NCBI GenBank assembly: GCA_005503085.1
Contig: SCOI01000016.1
Coordinates: 62,001-126,000, forward strand
Reading direction: 5' to 3'
Source: Burkholderiales bacterium C2
Lineage (GTDB): Bacteria; Pseudomonadota; Gammaproteobacteria; Burkholderiales; Burkholderiaceae_C
Length of the DNA: 64,000 nucleotides
Shown in pieces: positions 1-8,280 of the stretch (the stretch's first letter is position 1; each line of letters begins with the position of its first letter). The translations under genes were made by a program, and so were the position numbers. The notes under the pieces were generated by a model that worked only from the letters and a program-made list of their open reading frames with translations, did no database searches and was not told where the DNA came from.

Positions 1-2
1 GC

Positions 3-293
3 CATGGCCGGGTCGCGCCGACCACGGTCTACCGCGCGCTGGACTTTCTGATCGATCAGCATCTGGTCCACAAGGTCGACACGACCAATAGCTATGTGGT
101 CTGCGAGCACGGCCACCATGCGCACCCGACGATGATGCTGATCTGCAGCAGTTGCGGCAGCATCCAGGAATGGCAGGCGCCGGGCTGGTTCGAAGGGCTG
201 AAGGCCGCGCTGCGCGCCGACGCCAGCGGCTTCACACCGGCCGCGATCGAGATCAAGGGCCGCTGCGCGGCTTGCGCCTCGACCGGCGGCTAG
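3..293 (+). CDS. zur: Fur-family transcriptional regulator, probably Zur (5'-truncated)
   Basis: The open frame runs in from the left edge, so the N-terminal part is missing. The visible 96 residues begin in the winged helix (PTTVYRALDFL, a hallmark of the Fur recognition helix) and continue through the dimerisation domain. A His-rich stretch (CEHGHHAHP) is followed by two CxxC pairs (CSSCG and CAAC), the structural zinc site of Fur/Zur proteins. The sequence GHHAHPTMMLICSSCG is closer to Zur than to iron-sensing Fur. Members repress zinc uptake genes when zinc is replete. The stop codon overlaps the end of the convergent binding-protein gene. Family is certain; the Zur assignment is inferred from motifs alone. 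Confidence 0.82.
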   Translation, partial: HGRVAPTTVYRALDFLIDQHLVHKVDTTNSYVVCEHGHHAHPTMMLICSSCGSIQEWQAPGWFEGLKAALRADASGFTPAAIEIKGRCAACASTGG

Positions 294-1036
294 CGATACG
301 CCTCCAGGTACTGCTTGAAGAGCTCGCCCTTGAAGGCCTTGGCCGCCAGCGCACCGAACTCGGCAATCAGGGCCGGGTCGGTCTTCATCGAATAAGCCAT
401 CGTGAACGGCCGGGCCGGCATCGGCAGCGGCACCAGGCGTATCGCCACGCCCTGCTGGCGCGCCAGATAGACGGGCGAATAGGGGTTGGCGTAATAAGCC
501 GCCTGGATGCGCTTGGCGGCCAGCTTGCGCAGATTGATCGTCTGCCAGTTCTGCCCTGAGGCCGGCTGCCAGTGGATGGGCAGAGCCGCCAGCTCGCGCG
601 GCGCCTTGCTGCCCGAGACCCAGCCGATCTGCAGGCCTGCCAGCTCGTCCAGCGAGCCGACCTCGCGCAAGCTGGACGATTCCAGCACCGCCAGCTGCGG
701 CGCCGTCTGCAGATAGACCCAGTCGTAACGGCCGATCTCGCGGGACTGCGCGCCGTCGGCGCTGTACATCAGCAACACATCGACACTGCCATCGCGCAGG
801 CTGCGCAGGGCGCGGGCAAAACTCATCACCGGCTGCCAGACGAAACGGATCCGTGTCTGCGGCGCGATCTCGCTGCGGATGAAATCGGGCAAGGCCCCGT
901 GCACCGGCTGCTCCGGCCCTCCCAGCATCAGCGGCGCCACGGCAAAGCCGCCCATGCGCAGGGTCGGCGGTGCGGACAGCGCCGGGCGCAGCAGGAGCAA
1001 GGACAGCAGCAATAGAGAAAACCAGCGGAGCGTCAT
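290..1036 (-). CDS. Periplasmic solute-binding protein (SBP_bac_3-like), no transporter partner
   Basis: A 248-residue protein with a clear Sec signal peptide (a run of leucines at residues 7-16, likely cleavage after LSA near residue 22). The remainder reads as the two-lobed type II periplasmic binding fold used for amino acids and similar small solutes: LRMGGFAVAPLM at the start, a DVLLMYS strand in the middle and the LAGLQIGWVSGS hinge region. No permease or ATPase gene is adjacent, so it may deliver ligand to a distant transporter or act as a sensor. The ligand cannot be read from sequence. The gene is convergent with the Fur-family gene and overlaps it by four bases. Confidence 0.75.
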   Translation of the reverse strand: MTLRWFSLLLLSLLLLRPALSAPPTLRMGGFAVAPLMLGGPEQPVHGALPDFIRSEIAPQTRIRFVWQPVMSFARALRSLRDGSVDVLLMYSADGAQSREIGRYDWVYLQTAPQLAVLESSSLREVGSLDELAGLQIGWVSGSKAPRELAALPIHWQPASGQNWQTINLRKLAAKRIQAAYYANPYSPVYLARQQGVAIRLVPLPMPARPFTMAYSMKTDPALIAEFGALAAKAFKGELFKQYLEAYR

Positions 1037-1120
1037 GGCCTCAATTTAGCGGGCTTAGCTGCCAAGCCGCTGACGGGTTTCCCTCATCAAGTTTGGCGCT
1101 CCGACGATTCCGGCCTGCGC

Positions 1121-2185
1121 TCAGGCCAGCGCAGCGGCAATGGCCCGCATCACCGCCGCATGGTGGGCCCCGTCCAGCCAGCGCAGCACCACCACCGCAT
1201 CCAGCGCCGGCTCGATCCACACCACATGGCCGCCCGCTCCCATCATGAAGAAGGCCTGCGGCGAGGCGCCGGGAAAGGCCTTGCCCTCGCGATTGAGCCA
1301 GACCAGGCGGCCGTAGAACGGCGCGATCGCGCAGGGCTCGGTCATGCCCGCCACCCAGCCCGCCGGCAGCAAAGCACGGCCCTCGTGGCGACCGTCCTGC
1401 AGCAGCAGCTGGCCGACACGGGCCTGGTCGCGGCTGCTGATCGAAACGCCCGCGCCCCAGTGCGTGCCGCCCGGCACCGACTGCACGCGCCGGCCATCGG
1501 CCAGCGTCACCCAGGCATCGTCATAGCCACGCCAGGCAAAGCCCGCACCGCCGCCCAGGGGCTTCAGGATCTCGTGCAGAAAGACCTCGGGCAGCGGCTT
1601 CTGGAACAGCTGCAGCAGAGCCAGCGCCAACTGGTTGATGCGCACATCGTTGTATTCCCAGTACGTGCCCGGCGCCTGCAGCGGCCGCGCGCCGCCCTTG
1701 GGTCCGCCGGCCGGCCGCGGGTCATTGGCCACCTTGCGCCAGCGGTCCACCGTGTCGGGCAGGCCGAAGCACTCGCCCTCCCATTCGCTGCTCTGGTCCA
1801 GCAGCTGGGCCCAGCTGATGCGACGGTTGTGCTCGGTGTCGAAACCGATGCCGGGCAGGCGCTGCGCCACCGGCGCCTGCAGATCGGGCAGCAGGCCCTC
1901 GCGCTGCGCGATGCCGGCCAGCAGGCACAGATAGGTCTTGGCCACGCTGAAGGTCAGATCGGCCCGATCCGGCTCGCCCCAGGCGGCGATCTCGCGGCCG
2001 CGCTGCAGGATCACGCCGGACTGCGGGCCGCGCGCATGGACCGGGCCGCGCAGCCGGTTGTAGGGCGGCGGGTCTTCGTGATGCACGCCCCAGACGGCCG
2101 GATCGGCCAGCGGATCGCGCGGCCAGGGGGTTTCATGGGCCTGGGCCAGGGCGATGGCGGCGCTGAGGTCGGATGTAGCGTTCAT
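1121..2185 (-). CDS. Serine hydrolase of the beta-lactamase/transpeptidase-like (class C) family
   Basis: About 354 residues from the ATG at 2185. The frame is open to 2221, but the N-terminus starting MNATSDL is more natural; neither start has a strong ribosome site. The nucleophile motif SxxK is present as SVAK at residues 80-83. A Tyr-Asn-Asp at about 178-180 sits where the YxN motif of class C enzymes falls. C-terminal glycine-rich strands (GAGG) may take the place of the KTG motif. No signal peptide is visible, so it is probably cytoplasmic, unlike true AmpC. Substrates in this family range from esters to peptides and cannot be predicted here. Confidence 0.75.
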   Translation of the reverse strand: MNATSDLSAAIALAQAHETPWPRDPLADPAVWGVHHEDPPPYNRLRGPVHARGPQSGVILQRGREIAAWGEPDRADLTFSVAKTYLCLLAGIAQREGLLPDLQAPVAQRLPGIGFDTEHNRRISWAQLLDQSSEWEGECFGLPDTVDRWRKVANDPRPAGGPKGGARPLQAPGTYWEYNDVRINQLALALLQLFQKPLPEVFLHEILKPLGGGAGFAWRGYDDAWVTLADGRRVQSVPGGTHWGAGVSISSRDQARVGQLLLQDGRHEGRALLPAGWVAGMTEPCAIAPFYGRLVWLNREGKAFPGASPQAFFMMGAGGHVVWIEPALDAVVVLRWLDGAHHAAVMRAIAAALA

Positions 2186-2300
2186 GCCCGCATTAGAGCC
2201 CGCGCCACGCGGCATGACCATCCGGGCAAAGCCGTGCGGAGCTCGCCCGGGCTAGTACCGATGGTCAGTGCGGCGCGGCGCTGCGCAAAATCACGCCATC

Positions 2301-2645
2301 ATGTTCCTGCCCTCCAAGTCCGCCCTCCTCGTGCTGGTCCTGCTGTGCAGCGGCTGCCAAAGCCTTGCCGAGCTCGATGGCGACGGTAGCTTTGGCAAGG
2401 TGGCGGCCCTGTACGCCAGCGCGCCCGATGCCAGTGCCGTGGCCCAGGGCCAGTTTGGCGCCGTGCCGATCGCGCTGGCGGCCGAGCATGAGCTGCAGGC
2501 CGCCGTCGGCTGCCCCGGCCTCAGTTCGAGCCGGTTGCTGGCCCAGTGCATGCGCCACATCAAGACCGGTCAGCTCGGCTGGCTGCCGGCCCGCTCCGCC
2601 GCGCCGCTGGCCACGCCGGCGGCCTCGGTGCTGCACCAATCCTGA
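2301..2645 (+). CDS. Small predicted lipoprotein, function unknown
   Basis: A 114-residue protein if translation starts at the ATG at 2301, chosen because it places a hydrophobic signal (SALLVLVLLCSGC) at the very N-terminus. The lipobox LCSGC predicts lipid attachment at the Cys near residue 17 and anchoring to a membrane. The rest is alanine- and leucine-rich with two further cysteines (GCPG and QCMR) that could form a disulfide. It ends three bases before the GFA-family gene on the same strand, so the two are probably cotranscribed. No family was recognised. Confidence 0.6.
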   Translation: MFLPSKSALLVLVLLCSGCQSLAELDGDGSFGKVAALYASAPDASAVAQGQFGAVPIALAAEHELQAAVGCPGLSSSRLLAQCMRHIKTGQLGWLPARSAAPLATPAASVLHQS

Positions 2646-2648
2646 GCG

Positions 2649-3143
2649 ATGAGCACGCCGGCCTATCCGCTGGCCGGCGGCTGCGATTGCCGCAGCGTCC
2701 GCTACCAGCTCGAGAGCGCGCCGCTGTTCGTCCACTGCTGCCATTGCCGCTGGTGCCAGCGCGAAAGCGGCTCGGCCTTCGCGCTCAACGCGATGATAGA
2801 GACCGAGCGCCTGAGCCTGCTGGCCGGCACGCCCGAGCTGGTCGATACCCCCTCGGCCAGCGGCAAGGGCCAGCTGATCGCGCGCTGCCCGCAATGCCGG
2901 ATCGCGCTGTGGAGCCATTACGCCGGCGCCGGCCGCTTGGTGGCTTTTGTGCGGGTCGGCAGCCTGGATGAGCCCGACCGCCTGCCGCCCGACATCCATA
3001 TCTTCACCGCCTCCAAGCAGCCCTGGGTCTTGCTGCCGCCGGGCACGCCGGCCGTGCCCGAGTACTACGAGCGCAAGAGCTATTGGCCGGCCGAGAGCCT
3101 GGCACGCCGCACGGCGCTGCTGGCGGCTCAGTCGAAGGCGTAG
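2649..3143 (+). CDS. GFA/CENP-V domain protein (glutathione-dependent formaldehyde-activating-like)
   Basis: A 164-residue protein matching the GFA fold throughout. GGCDCRSVRY begins the domain, HCCHCRWCQR gives the central zinc ligands (CxxCxxC), and CPQCRIALWSH gives the last zinc-binding pair. Founding members accelerate glutathione-formaldehyde adduct formation, but most homologues have unproven substrates. It starts three bases after the lipoprotein gene. Its 3' end overlaps the convergent diguanylate cyclase gene by 16 bases. Confidence 0.85.
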   Translation: MSTPAYPLAGGCDCRSVRYQLESAPLFVHCCHCRWCQRESGSAFALNAMIETERLSLLAGTPELVDTPSASGKGQLIARCPQCRIALWSHYAGAGRLVAFVRVGSLDEPDRLPPDIHIFTASKQPWVLLPPGTPAVPEYYERKSYWPAESLARRTALLAAQSKA

Positions 3144-5053
3144 CGCCGGCGGCCCTCGCGCTTGGCGCGGTAGAGCGCCGCATCGGCGCGCGCGGTCAGT
3201 TGCTGGGGCGTCGCCGTGCCGCCGCGCAAGGTGGCCACGCCGATGCTGGTGCCGACGCTAAGAGGCCCCCCCTCGCCGATGTCCACGGGTTCGCGCATTG
3301 CGTCGAGGATTTTCTGCGCGACGGCGGCCGCATCCCCGGCCTCGGCCAGGCCTTCGAGCACCAGCACGAACTCATCGCCGGCCAGCCGGGCCACCAGATC
3401 GGTGCTGCGCACGCAGTCGCGCAGCCGCGCGGCGAACTGCTGCAGCACTGCATCGCCGACGCCATGGCCGTGGCCATCGTTGATGGACTTGAAGTGGTCG
3501 ATGTCGAGAAACAGCAGGGCCAGCAGGCTGTCGGCATCGCGGCGGCCACGGGCCAGCGCCAGTGCCAGGCGCTCGTCGAACTGGCGCCGGTTCGGCAGAC
3601 CGGTCAGGGTGTCGGAGCGGGCCAGCTCGGCCAGGCGCTGCTCGGCCAGCTTCATCGGCGTGATGTCGGTGCTGAGCGCGTAGATGCCGACGACGCGACC
3701 ATCGGGACGCTGATCGGGGATATAGGTGTTCTGGATGTGACGGGTGATGCCCAGCGCGGTCGAGCAGAGTTCGAACTGCTGGCGCTCGCCGGCCAGCGCC
3801 TGACGCAGCCGCGCCTCGCGCTGGGCAAACAGCTCGGGGCCGATGACCTCCTGCAGCGGCCGGCCTAGCGCGGCAGCCGGGTCTATGCCCAGCCATTCGA
3901 GAAAGGTGGCGTTGAGAAAGCGCAGGCGCAGCTGCGCGTCCAGATAGGTGATCAGCACCGGCAGGCTGTCGGCGATCGCGCGCATGCCTTGCTCGCTGGC
4001 GAGCACGCGCGCCTCGATGGCCTTGCGCTCGCTGATGTCGACCGAGACCGAGTAGAAGCCGCGCACCGCGCCGTCGGCATCGACATCGGGCACATAGCTT
4101 TGCTGGAAGTGGTGTTCGCGCCCGGCGATCGTCGAGCTGCTCTCGAACTCGACCCGCTGGCCCTGCATGACACGCTCGATTTGGGGCTGCACCTTGGCCG
4201 CCGCTGCCTCGCCGCGAACCTCGGCCACGGTCTTGCCCAGCAGCTCCTCGGACGTGAGGCCGTAGACCTTGCTGACCTGGGCATTGGCGAACACCAGGCG
4301 CTGGGCGGCATCGAACTGGGTGATCAGCGCCGGCACATTGTCGGCAATGCTGCGCATGCGCTGCTCGGCGGCCTTGAGCCGCCGGCCGGCGCTGAGCACC
4401 TGCCACAGCGCCAGCGCGGCGAACAGCGCCAGCAGCGACAGGCCCAGCAGCAGCCACAGCTTGGTCTGACCGGCATCACGGCCGAGCTGCTCGGTCAGCG
4501 CCGTGCGCTCGGCACGCAGCCTGGTCATCGTGGACCCCAGCAGGCGGCGCAGCTCGTCCATCTGCCGCTGGCCCTCGTCGCTGAGCACCACGGCCCGGGC
4601 CTGTTCAGCCCGGCCGCCGTCATGCAGCGCGATCGTGCGGGTCAGCTCGTCGAGCTTGAGACTGACGAGCTCGCGCACCCGTTGCAGATCCTGGCGCTGC
4701 TGGCCCTGCGGATACAGCTGAAGCACCGCCGCCAGCCGGGCATCCAGCGTCTCCATGGCCGCCAGATAGGGCTGCAGATAGTGGGCGCGGCCGGTCAGCA
4801 GATAGCCGCGCTGGCCGGTTTCCGCATTCAGCAGATCGATCAACAGATTGTTGTGCGAACGCAGCTCGATATTGATGGCGTCCTGGCGCTCGATCTGCGC
4901 CGCCGCCTGCCTGGCCCGCAAGGCCAGCACCGTCGTCACCACCGCCATCGCCACCAGGGCCAGCAACAGCAGCATCACTCCGCGCCCGAGGGAGTTGGGC
5001 TCCTGCCTCGATAGGCTGCGCCTGAAGGGCATCTCGGCCATTCCCGTCTGCAA
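3128..5053 (-). CDS. Membrane diguanylate cyclase: CHASE3-PAS-PAS-GGDEF
   Basis: A 641-residue signalling protein. Transmembrane segments at about 25-45 and 198-216 flank a periplasmic CHASE3 domain (NAETGQRGYLLTG, characteristic). Two PAS domains follow at about 225-345 and 350-470, then a GGDEF domain from about 475. The active-site loop is AGDEF near residue 556, a variant commonly found in active cyclases. An RSTD exactly five residues upstream forms the RxxD inhibitory I-site, so product inhibition by c-di-GMP is expected. The signal sensed is unknown. It stands alone on the minus strand. Confidence 0.92.
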   Translation of the reverse strand: MQTGMAEMPFRRSLSRQEPNSLGRGVMLLLLALVAMAVVTTVLALRARQAAAQIERQDAINIELRSHNNLLIDLLNAETGQRGYLLTGRAHYLQPYLAAMETLDARLAAVLQLYPQGQQRQDLQRVRELVSLKLDELTRTIALHDGGRAEQARAVVLSDEGQRQMDELRRLLGSTMTRLRAERTALTEQLGRDAGQTKLWLLLGLSLLALFAALALWQVLSAGRRLKAAEQRMRSIADNVPALITQFDAAQRLVFANAQVSKVYGLTSEELLGKTVAEVRGEAAAAKVQPQIERVMQGQRVEFESSSTIAGREHHFQQSYVPDVDADGAVRGFYSVSVDISERKAIEARVLASEQGMRAIADSLPVLITYLDAQLRLRFLNATFLEWLGIDPAAALGRPLQEVIGPELFAQREARLRQALAGERQQFELCSTALGITRHIQNTYIPDQRPDGRVVGIYALSTDITPMKLAEQRLAELARSDTLTGLPNRRQFDERLALALARGRRDADSLLALLFLDIDHFKSINDGHGHGVGDAVLQQFAARLRDCVRSTDLVARLAGDEFVLVLEGLAEAGDAAAVAQKILDAMREPVDIGEGGPLSVGTSIGVATLRGGTATPQQLTARADAALYRAKREGRRRYAFD

Positions 5054-5168
5054 GATTCACCCTGATCGCACGCCTGCCGCAGCAGCACGGCGTTGTCACT
5101 TGTGTTTCAGAGGGATTATGGCGGGGCCGCAAGGTTCGCCGGCCGCCCTGTTCAAGGGACTTGCGGGC

Positions 5169-5741
5169 TCAGTCCACCAGCAGCCGGCCCAGCAGGCGCG
5201 GCGTGCCATCGGCCTGTACCCCGAGCACCAGGCCTTCGCCCGACACGGTGTTGGCACCCAGCAGATCGGCGAGCACGAACATATGCGTGACCCAGACCTC
5301 GAAACGGCCCGGCTGCTTCGTCGCCGCCAGCAAGGCCCGGCGCAGCTCGCCCAGCGATTGCGCATTGGTGGCTTCGGTGCCGGCGCGCGGCGAGCCCAGC
5401 GCGGCCCAGGCCGAGGCCGCGCCAAAGGCCAGCTCGGCCGTCTCGACGCAGCGGCACCAGGGGCTGGCGCGCACCGCCGCCGGCCGCAGCCCCTGGGCCT
5501 GGAACCAGGCGCCGATGCGCCGCGCCTGGGCCCGGCCCTCGTCATTGAGATTGCGCTGCGTGCCGCAGTCGCCGAGCTTGAAGCCGGGCGGATCGAAAGT
5601 GCCAGGCGCCAGCGCATGGCGGAAGGCGATCACGACGCCACCGGTTTTCAGCAGCGCGGCCGCATCGCCCGGCTGCGCCCATGCGGGCAGGGCCAGGCCG
5701 GCGGCGGCGGCAAGAAGATGGCGGCGGTCAACAGTCGGCAT
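5169..5741 (-). CDS. Exported histidine phosphatase family protein
   Basis: 190 residues from the ATG at 5741, which has an AGGAG ribosome site ten bases upstream; an in-frame ATG at 5774 lacks one. The N-terminus DRRHLLAAAAGLALPAWA resembles a Tat or Sec export signal. The phosphoglycerate-mutase-like fold is supported by the catalytic Arg-His at 41-42 (FRHALAPG in place of the usual RHG) and the second catalytic His near 153 (WVTHM). NDEGRAQARRIG is the usual helix following the active site. Exported members often act on small phosphoesters; the substrate is unknown. Confidence 0.78.
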   Translation of the reverse strand: MPTVDRRHLLAAAAGLALPAWAQPGDAAALLKTGGVVIAFRHALAPGTFDPPGFKLGDCGTQRNLNDEGRAQARRIGAWFQAQGLRPAAVRASPWCRCVETAELAFGAASAWAALGSPRAGTEATNAQSLGELRRALLAATKQPGRFEVWVTHMFVLADLLGANTVSGEGLVLGVQADGTPRLLGRLLVD

Positions 5742-5797
5742 GGTGGCGGCGCTCCTGAATTGCGCGCCCATCATGCGGGCAAGCCGCTATTCCTTGC

Positions 5798-6331
5798 TCA
5801 GCGCCGGGGCTTGTGTCCGGCCAGCGCCGGCGCGAACAGCTCCATCACCCGCAGCTGCGCGCCGCAGCGGCGAAACACCGAGTTGCGCGACCACAGCATC
5901 TGCGGCGAGGCCTCGGTGCCGGTAGCAGCGAGCCACTGCTTCTGCATCTGGCGCCGCGTATGGCCGTGGCGCGCAAGCCGGCGCGGCTGCAGCTCGCTGC
6001 GGGCGACACGCCGGTCGGCATAGAGCAGATGGCCCAGCGGCTTGGCGCCCAGGCCCTTCAGCGCCTTCCAGGGCCCGGCCAGCGCGCTGGCGTGCAGGGC
6101 CGAGCGGGCCCAGACCAGCGGCTGGCCGTCGACCCGCAGAATCACCTCGCGCACCACGGTGCAGCCGCGTCGCGGCAGGCCGAGCGCGGCACGCTCGGGG
6201 CCGCGCAGCGGGGCCACCTCTTGCCGCAAGACCTGGACCTCGTAGCGCTGGCCCAGCGCTGCCAGGCGCCGGCTCAAGGAGCCCGGCGCGCGCAGCCAGT
6301 CGCGCAGGCCGTCACGGCTAGCAATCCCCAC
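5798..6331 (-). CDS. ubiC: Chorismate--pyruvate lyase
   Basis: A 177-residue protein with the UbiC pattern: WLRAPGSLSRRL near the N-terminus, VREVILRVDGQPLVWARS in the core, LGAKPLGHLLY, and a C-terminal RNSVFRRCGAQLRVMELFAP that carries the catalytic-site glutamate. UbiC converts chorismate to 4-hydroxybenzoate and pyruvate, the first committed step of ubiquinone synthesis. It begins 12 bases after the proC stop, so it is the second gene of a proC-ubiC operon. The core motif ARS-x-L-H replaces the more usual ARS-x-x-P, but length and motif order fit the family. Confidence 0.88.
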   Translation of the reverse strand: MGIASRDGLRDWLRAPGSLSRRLAALGQRYEVQVLRQEVAPLRGPERAALGLPRRGCTVVREVILRVDGQPLVWARSALHASALAGPWKALKGLGAKPLGHLLYADRRVARSELQPRRLARHGHTRRQMQKQWLAATGTEASPQMLWSRNSVFRRCGAQLRVMELFAPALAGHKPRR

Positions 6332-6343
6332 GGAACGCTGCGC

Positions 6344-7159
6344 TCAGGTCTTGCCGAACTCGTCACCCAGCTCGCGGGCACGCTGCTCGGCCGCGCGCAC
6401 CGCGCGCACGATGGCGGCGTCGACCCCGTCGGCCTGCAGGCTGCTGATCGCCGCATGGGTGGTGCCGCCCTTGGAGGTGACCTTCTCGCGCAGCAGGGTC
6501 GGCGAATCGCTCGATTGCAGGCCCAGCGCCGCCGCACCGCCACAGGTGGCCAGCGCCAGCTGCCGGCCCTGCTCGGCCGACAAGCCCATCTGCTGGGCAG
6601 CCGCCATCATCGCCTCGACGACAAAGAAGAAATAGGCCGGGCCCGAGCCCGACAGCGCGGTCACCGCGTCGAGCTGCGCCTCCTGGTCCACCCACAGCGT
6701 CGCGCCGGTGGGGGCCAGGACTTGCTCGACCAGGGCCCGGTCGGCCGCCGACACGGCGCCGCGCGCGAACAGACCAGCAATGCCCTGGCCGATCAGGGCC
6801 GGGGTGTTGGGCATCGCGCGCACCACCCGCTCGCTGCCGGTGGCGGCGGCTATCGCATCGCTGCGGATGCCGGCCATCACCGAGAGCTGCAGGGCCTGGC
6901 CCAGCAGGCCGGCACAGGGCGCGGCGGCCTCGGCGAAGAGCTGGGGCTTGACGGCCCAGACCACCAGGCCGGCGCCGGCCAAGCTGGCATCGGGGGCCGC
7001 CAGCGCATGCAGGCCGAAGTCGCTTGCCAGCTTGGCACGCTGCGCCTCGAAGGGCTCGACAACGATCAGCGATTCCGCAGCCCGGCCGGACCGCAACAGG
7101 CCGCCGATGAGGGCGCTGGCCATATTGCCGCCGCCGATGAATGCAATGGGGGTGCTCAT
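6344..7159 (-). CDS. proC: Pyrroline-5-carboxylate reductase
   Basis: 271 residues from the ATG at 7159 (MSTPIAFIGGGNMASALIGG). The frame stays open far upstream, but this start places the Rossmann nucleotide-binding glycines (GGGNMA) at the N-terminus as in all ProC proteins. Further family hallmarks are VRAMPNTPALIGQG, TALSGSGPAYFF and TSKGGTTHAAI. The enzyme makes proline from pyrroline-5-carboxylate using NAD(P)H. It is first in an operon with ubiC. An intrinsic terminator pointing the same way lies about 100 bases upstream. Confidence 0.95.
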   Translation of the reverse strand: MSTPIAFIGGGNMASALIGGLLRSGRAAESLIVVEPFEAQRAKLASDFGLHALAAPDASLAGAGLVVWAVKPQLFAEAAAPCAGLLGQALQLSVMAGIRSDAIAAATGSERVVRAMPNTPALIGQGIAGLFARGAVSAADRALVEQVLAPTGATLWVDQEAQLDAVTALSGSGPAYFFFVVEAMMAAAQQMGLSAEQGRQLALATCGGAAALGLQSSDSPTLLREKVTSKGGTTHAAISSLQADGVDAAIVRAVRAAEQRARELGDEFGKT

Positions 7160-7254
7160 GGGGCGCAAGTGTAGAGCCCGGCTCACCGACCCAGCCCATG
7201 CACCAGCCGGGTGCGGGTCTTGCCCCCGAATAGGGTGGGCGCACCGCAGCGGGC

Positions 7255-7286
7255 AAAAAAAGGGCCCGGGGCGTGAGCCCCGGGCC
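7255..7286 (-). terminator. Intrinsic terminator in the proC upstream region
   Basis: A perfect 10-bp GC stem (GGCCCGGGGC with its complement, loop of four) occupies 7263-7286. On the minus strand it is followed directly by seven T residues (A run at 7255-7261). A second perfect 7-bp hairpin (TCCATCC/GGATGGA) stands just upstream on that strand at 7291-7308. The T tract exists only for minus-strand transcripts, so it would stop RNA heading into proC. No minus-strand gene ends here; it could be a leader attenuator or the end of a small RNA. Confidence 0.75.
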
Positions 7287-7318
7287 TGAATCCATCCAGG
7301 CGGATGGAGGAGACAAAC

Positions 7319-7330
7319 GAAAGTACTTTC
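7319..7330. promoter_or_regulatory. 12-bp perfect palindrome between proC and the AraC gene
   Basis: GAAAGTACTTTC is a perfect 12-base palindrome in an otherwise GC-rich divergent intergenic region (7160-7389). Its position between two divergent genes suits an operator, but no other copy was seen and no protein can be assigned. The rest of this gap holds only the two hairpins described with the terminator. Confidence 0.3.
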
Positions 7331-7389
7331 ACTACAGCAGCTTCCGTGCCAGCTCGCCGCCGCCTCAGCCGCTAGCATCCGAACACACC

Positions 7390-8238
7390 ATGAGCGAACG
7401 CCTGTTTCTGCGCCTGGACGGCGACGAGCTGCACGGGCCCGAAGCCCACATGCCACCCGGCACGCTGCGCGCCTGTCCGGTAGTAGCGCCGCTGCGCCCC
7501 TATGTGTCGCACATCCTGGCCTACCGCGAGACCATCCCGGCCGGCTCCGAGATCCTGGAGCGGGTGCTGCCGGACGGCGCGCTGCGCCTGATCGTCGAGC
7601 TCGGCGATGCGCCGACCGTCCAGGTGCTGGGCGCCTCGGCAGCACCGGTGCTGCTGCGCTTGCAAGGTCGTCTTGAGGGCCTGTCGCTGACCCTGCGCCC
7701 GGGTGCCGCAGCGGCCTTGCTGGGGCTGCCTGCCGGCGAGCTGACGGGTCAGGTCTTGCCACTGGACAGCCTGTGGCGGGGTGCCGGGGCCGAGCTGGGC
7801 GAGCGTCTCGGCACCAGCCAGGGTGACACCGCTCGTCTGACCGTGCTGCAGGCCTTTTTGCAACGGCGCTTGCCGGGGCCGACGATCACCAGCCGGCCGG
7901 CGGTGATGCAAGCCTTGCAGCTGATTGGCAGGTCCGAGGGGCGCCGGCCGCTGCGCGAGATTGCGGCGGCCATGGGTGTCGGTGAGCGCCGGCTGCAGCA
8001 GCTGTTCCAGCTCGAGGTGGGTCTGTCGCCGCGCACCTGGAGCCGGCTGGCCCGGCTGCAGGCTTGCCTGCGCCGGCTGCGGCTGCAGGGCGCGACGCCG
8101 GGCTGGGTCGATCTGGCGCTGGACAGCGGCTTCTACGACCAGGCCCATCTGGCCAAGGAGTTCCGCGCGCTGTGCGGCCTCAGCCCCACCGAGTTCCTGG
8201 CCCGCGCCGTTTCGGGTTCTTCCAAGACAGGGTCCTGA
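7390..8238 (+). CDS. AraC-family transcriptional regulator
   Basis: 282 residues from the ATG at 7390; the frame is open from 7273 but upstream residues look non-coding. The N-terminal half (CPVVAPLRPYVSHILAYRE, then VLPDGALRLIVELGD) resembles the DUF6597-type sensor domain found ahead of AraC DNA-binding domains. The C-terminal hundred residues carry two helix-turn-helix motifs. The second is typical (DSGFYDQAHLAKEFRALCGLSPTEFL). It is followed 42 bases later by an SDR gene on the same strand, a plausible regulatory target or operon partner. The effector is unknown. Confidence 0.88.
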   Translation: MSERLFLRLDGDELHGPEAHMPPGTLRACPVVAPLRPYVSHILAYRETIPAGSEILERVLPDGALRLIVELGDAPTVQVLGASAAPVLLRLQGRLEGLSLTLRPGAAAALLGLPAGELTGQVLPLDSLWRGAGAELGERLGTSQGDTARLTVLQAFLQRRLPGPTITSRPAVMQALQLIGRSEGRRPLREIAAAMGVGERRLQQLFQLEVGLSPRTWSRLARLQACLRRLRLQGATPGWVDLALDSGFYDQAHLAKEFRALCGLSPTEFLARAVSGSSKTGS

Positions 8239-8280
8239 GCCGGCGCTACCGTGTGGCTTCGACATCAGCAAGGACAAGCC

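Noticed and set aside
7160-7762. N-terminal extension of proC to 7762
   Set aside because: It would place about 200 non-homologous residues before the Rossmann motif, run through a strong terminator and overlap the AraC gene.
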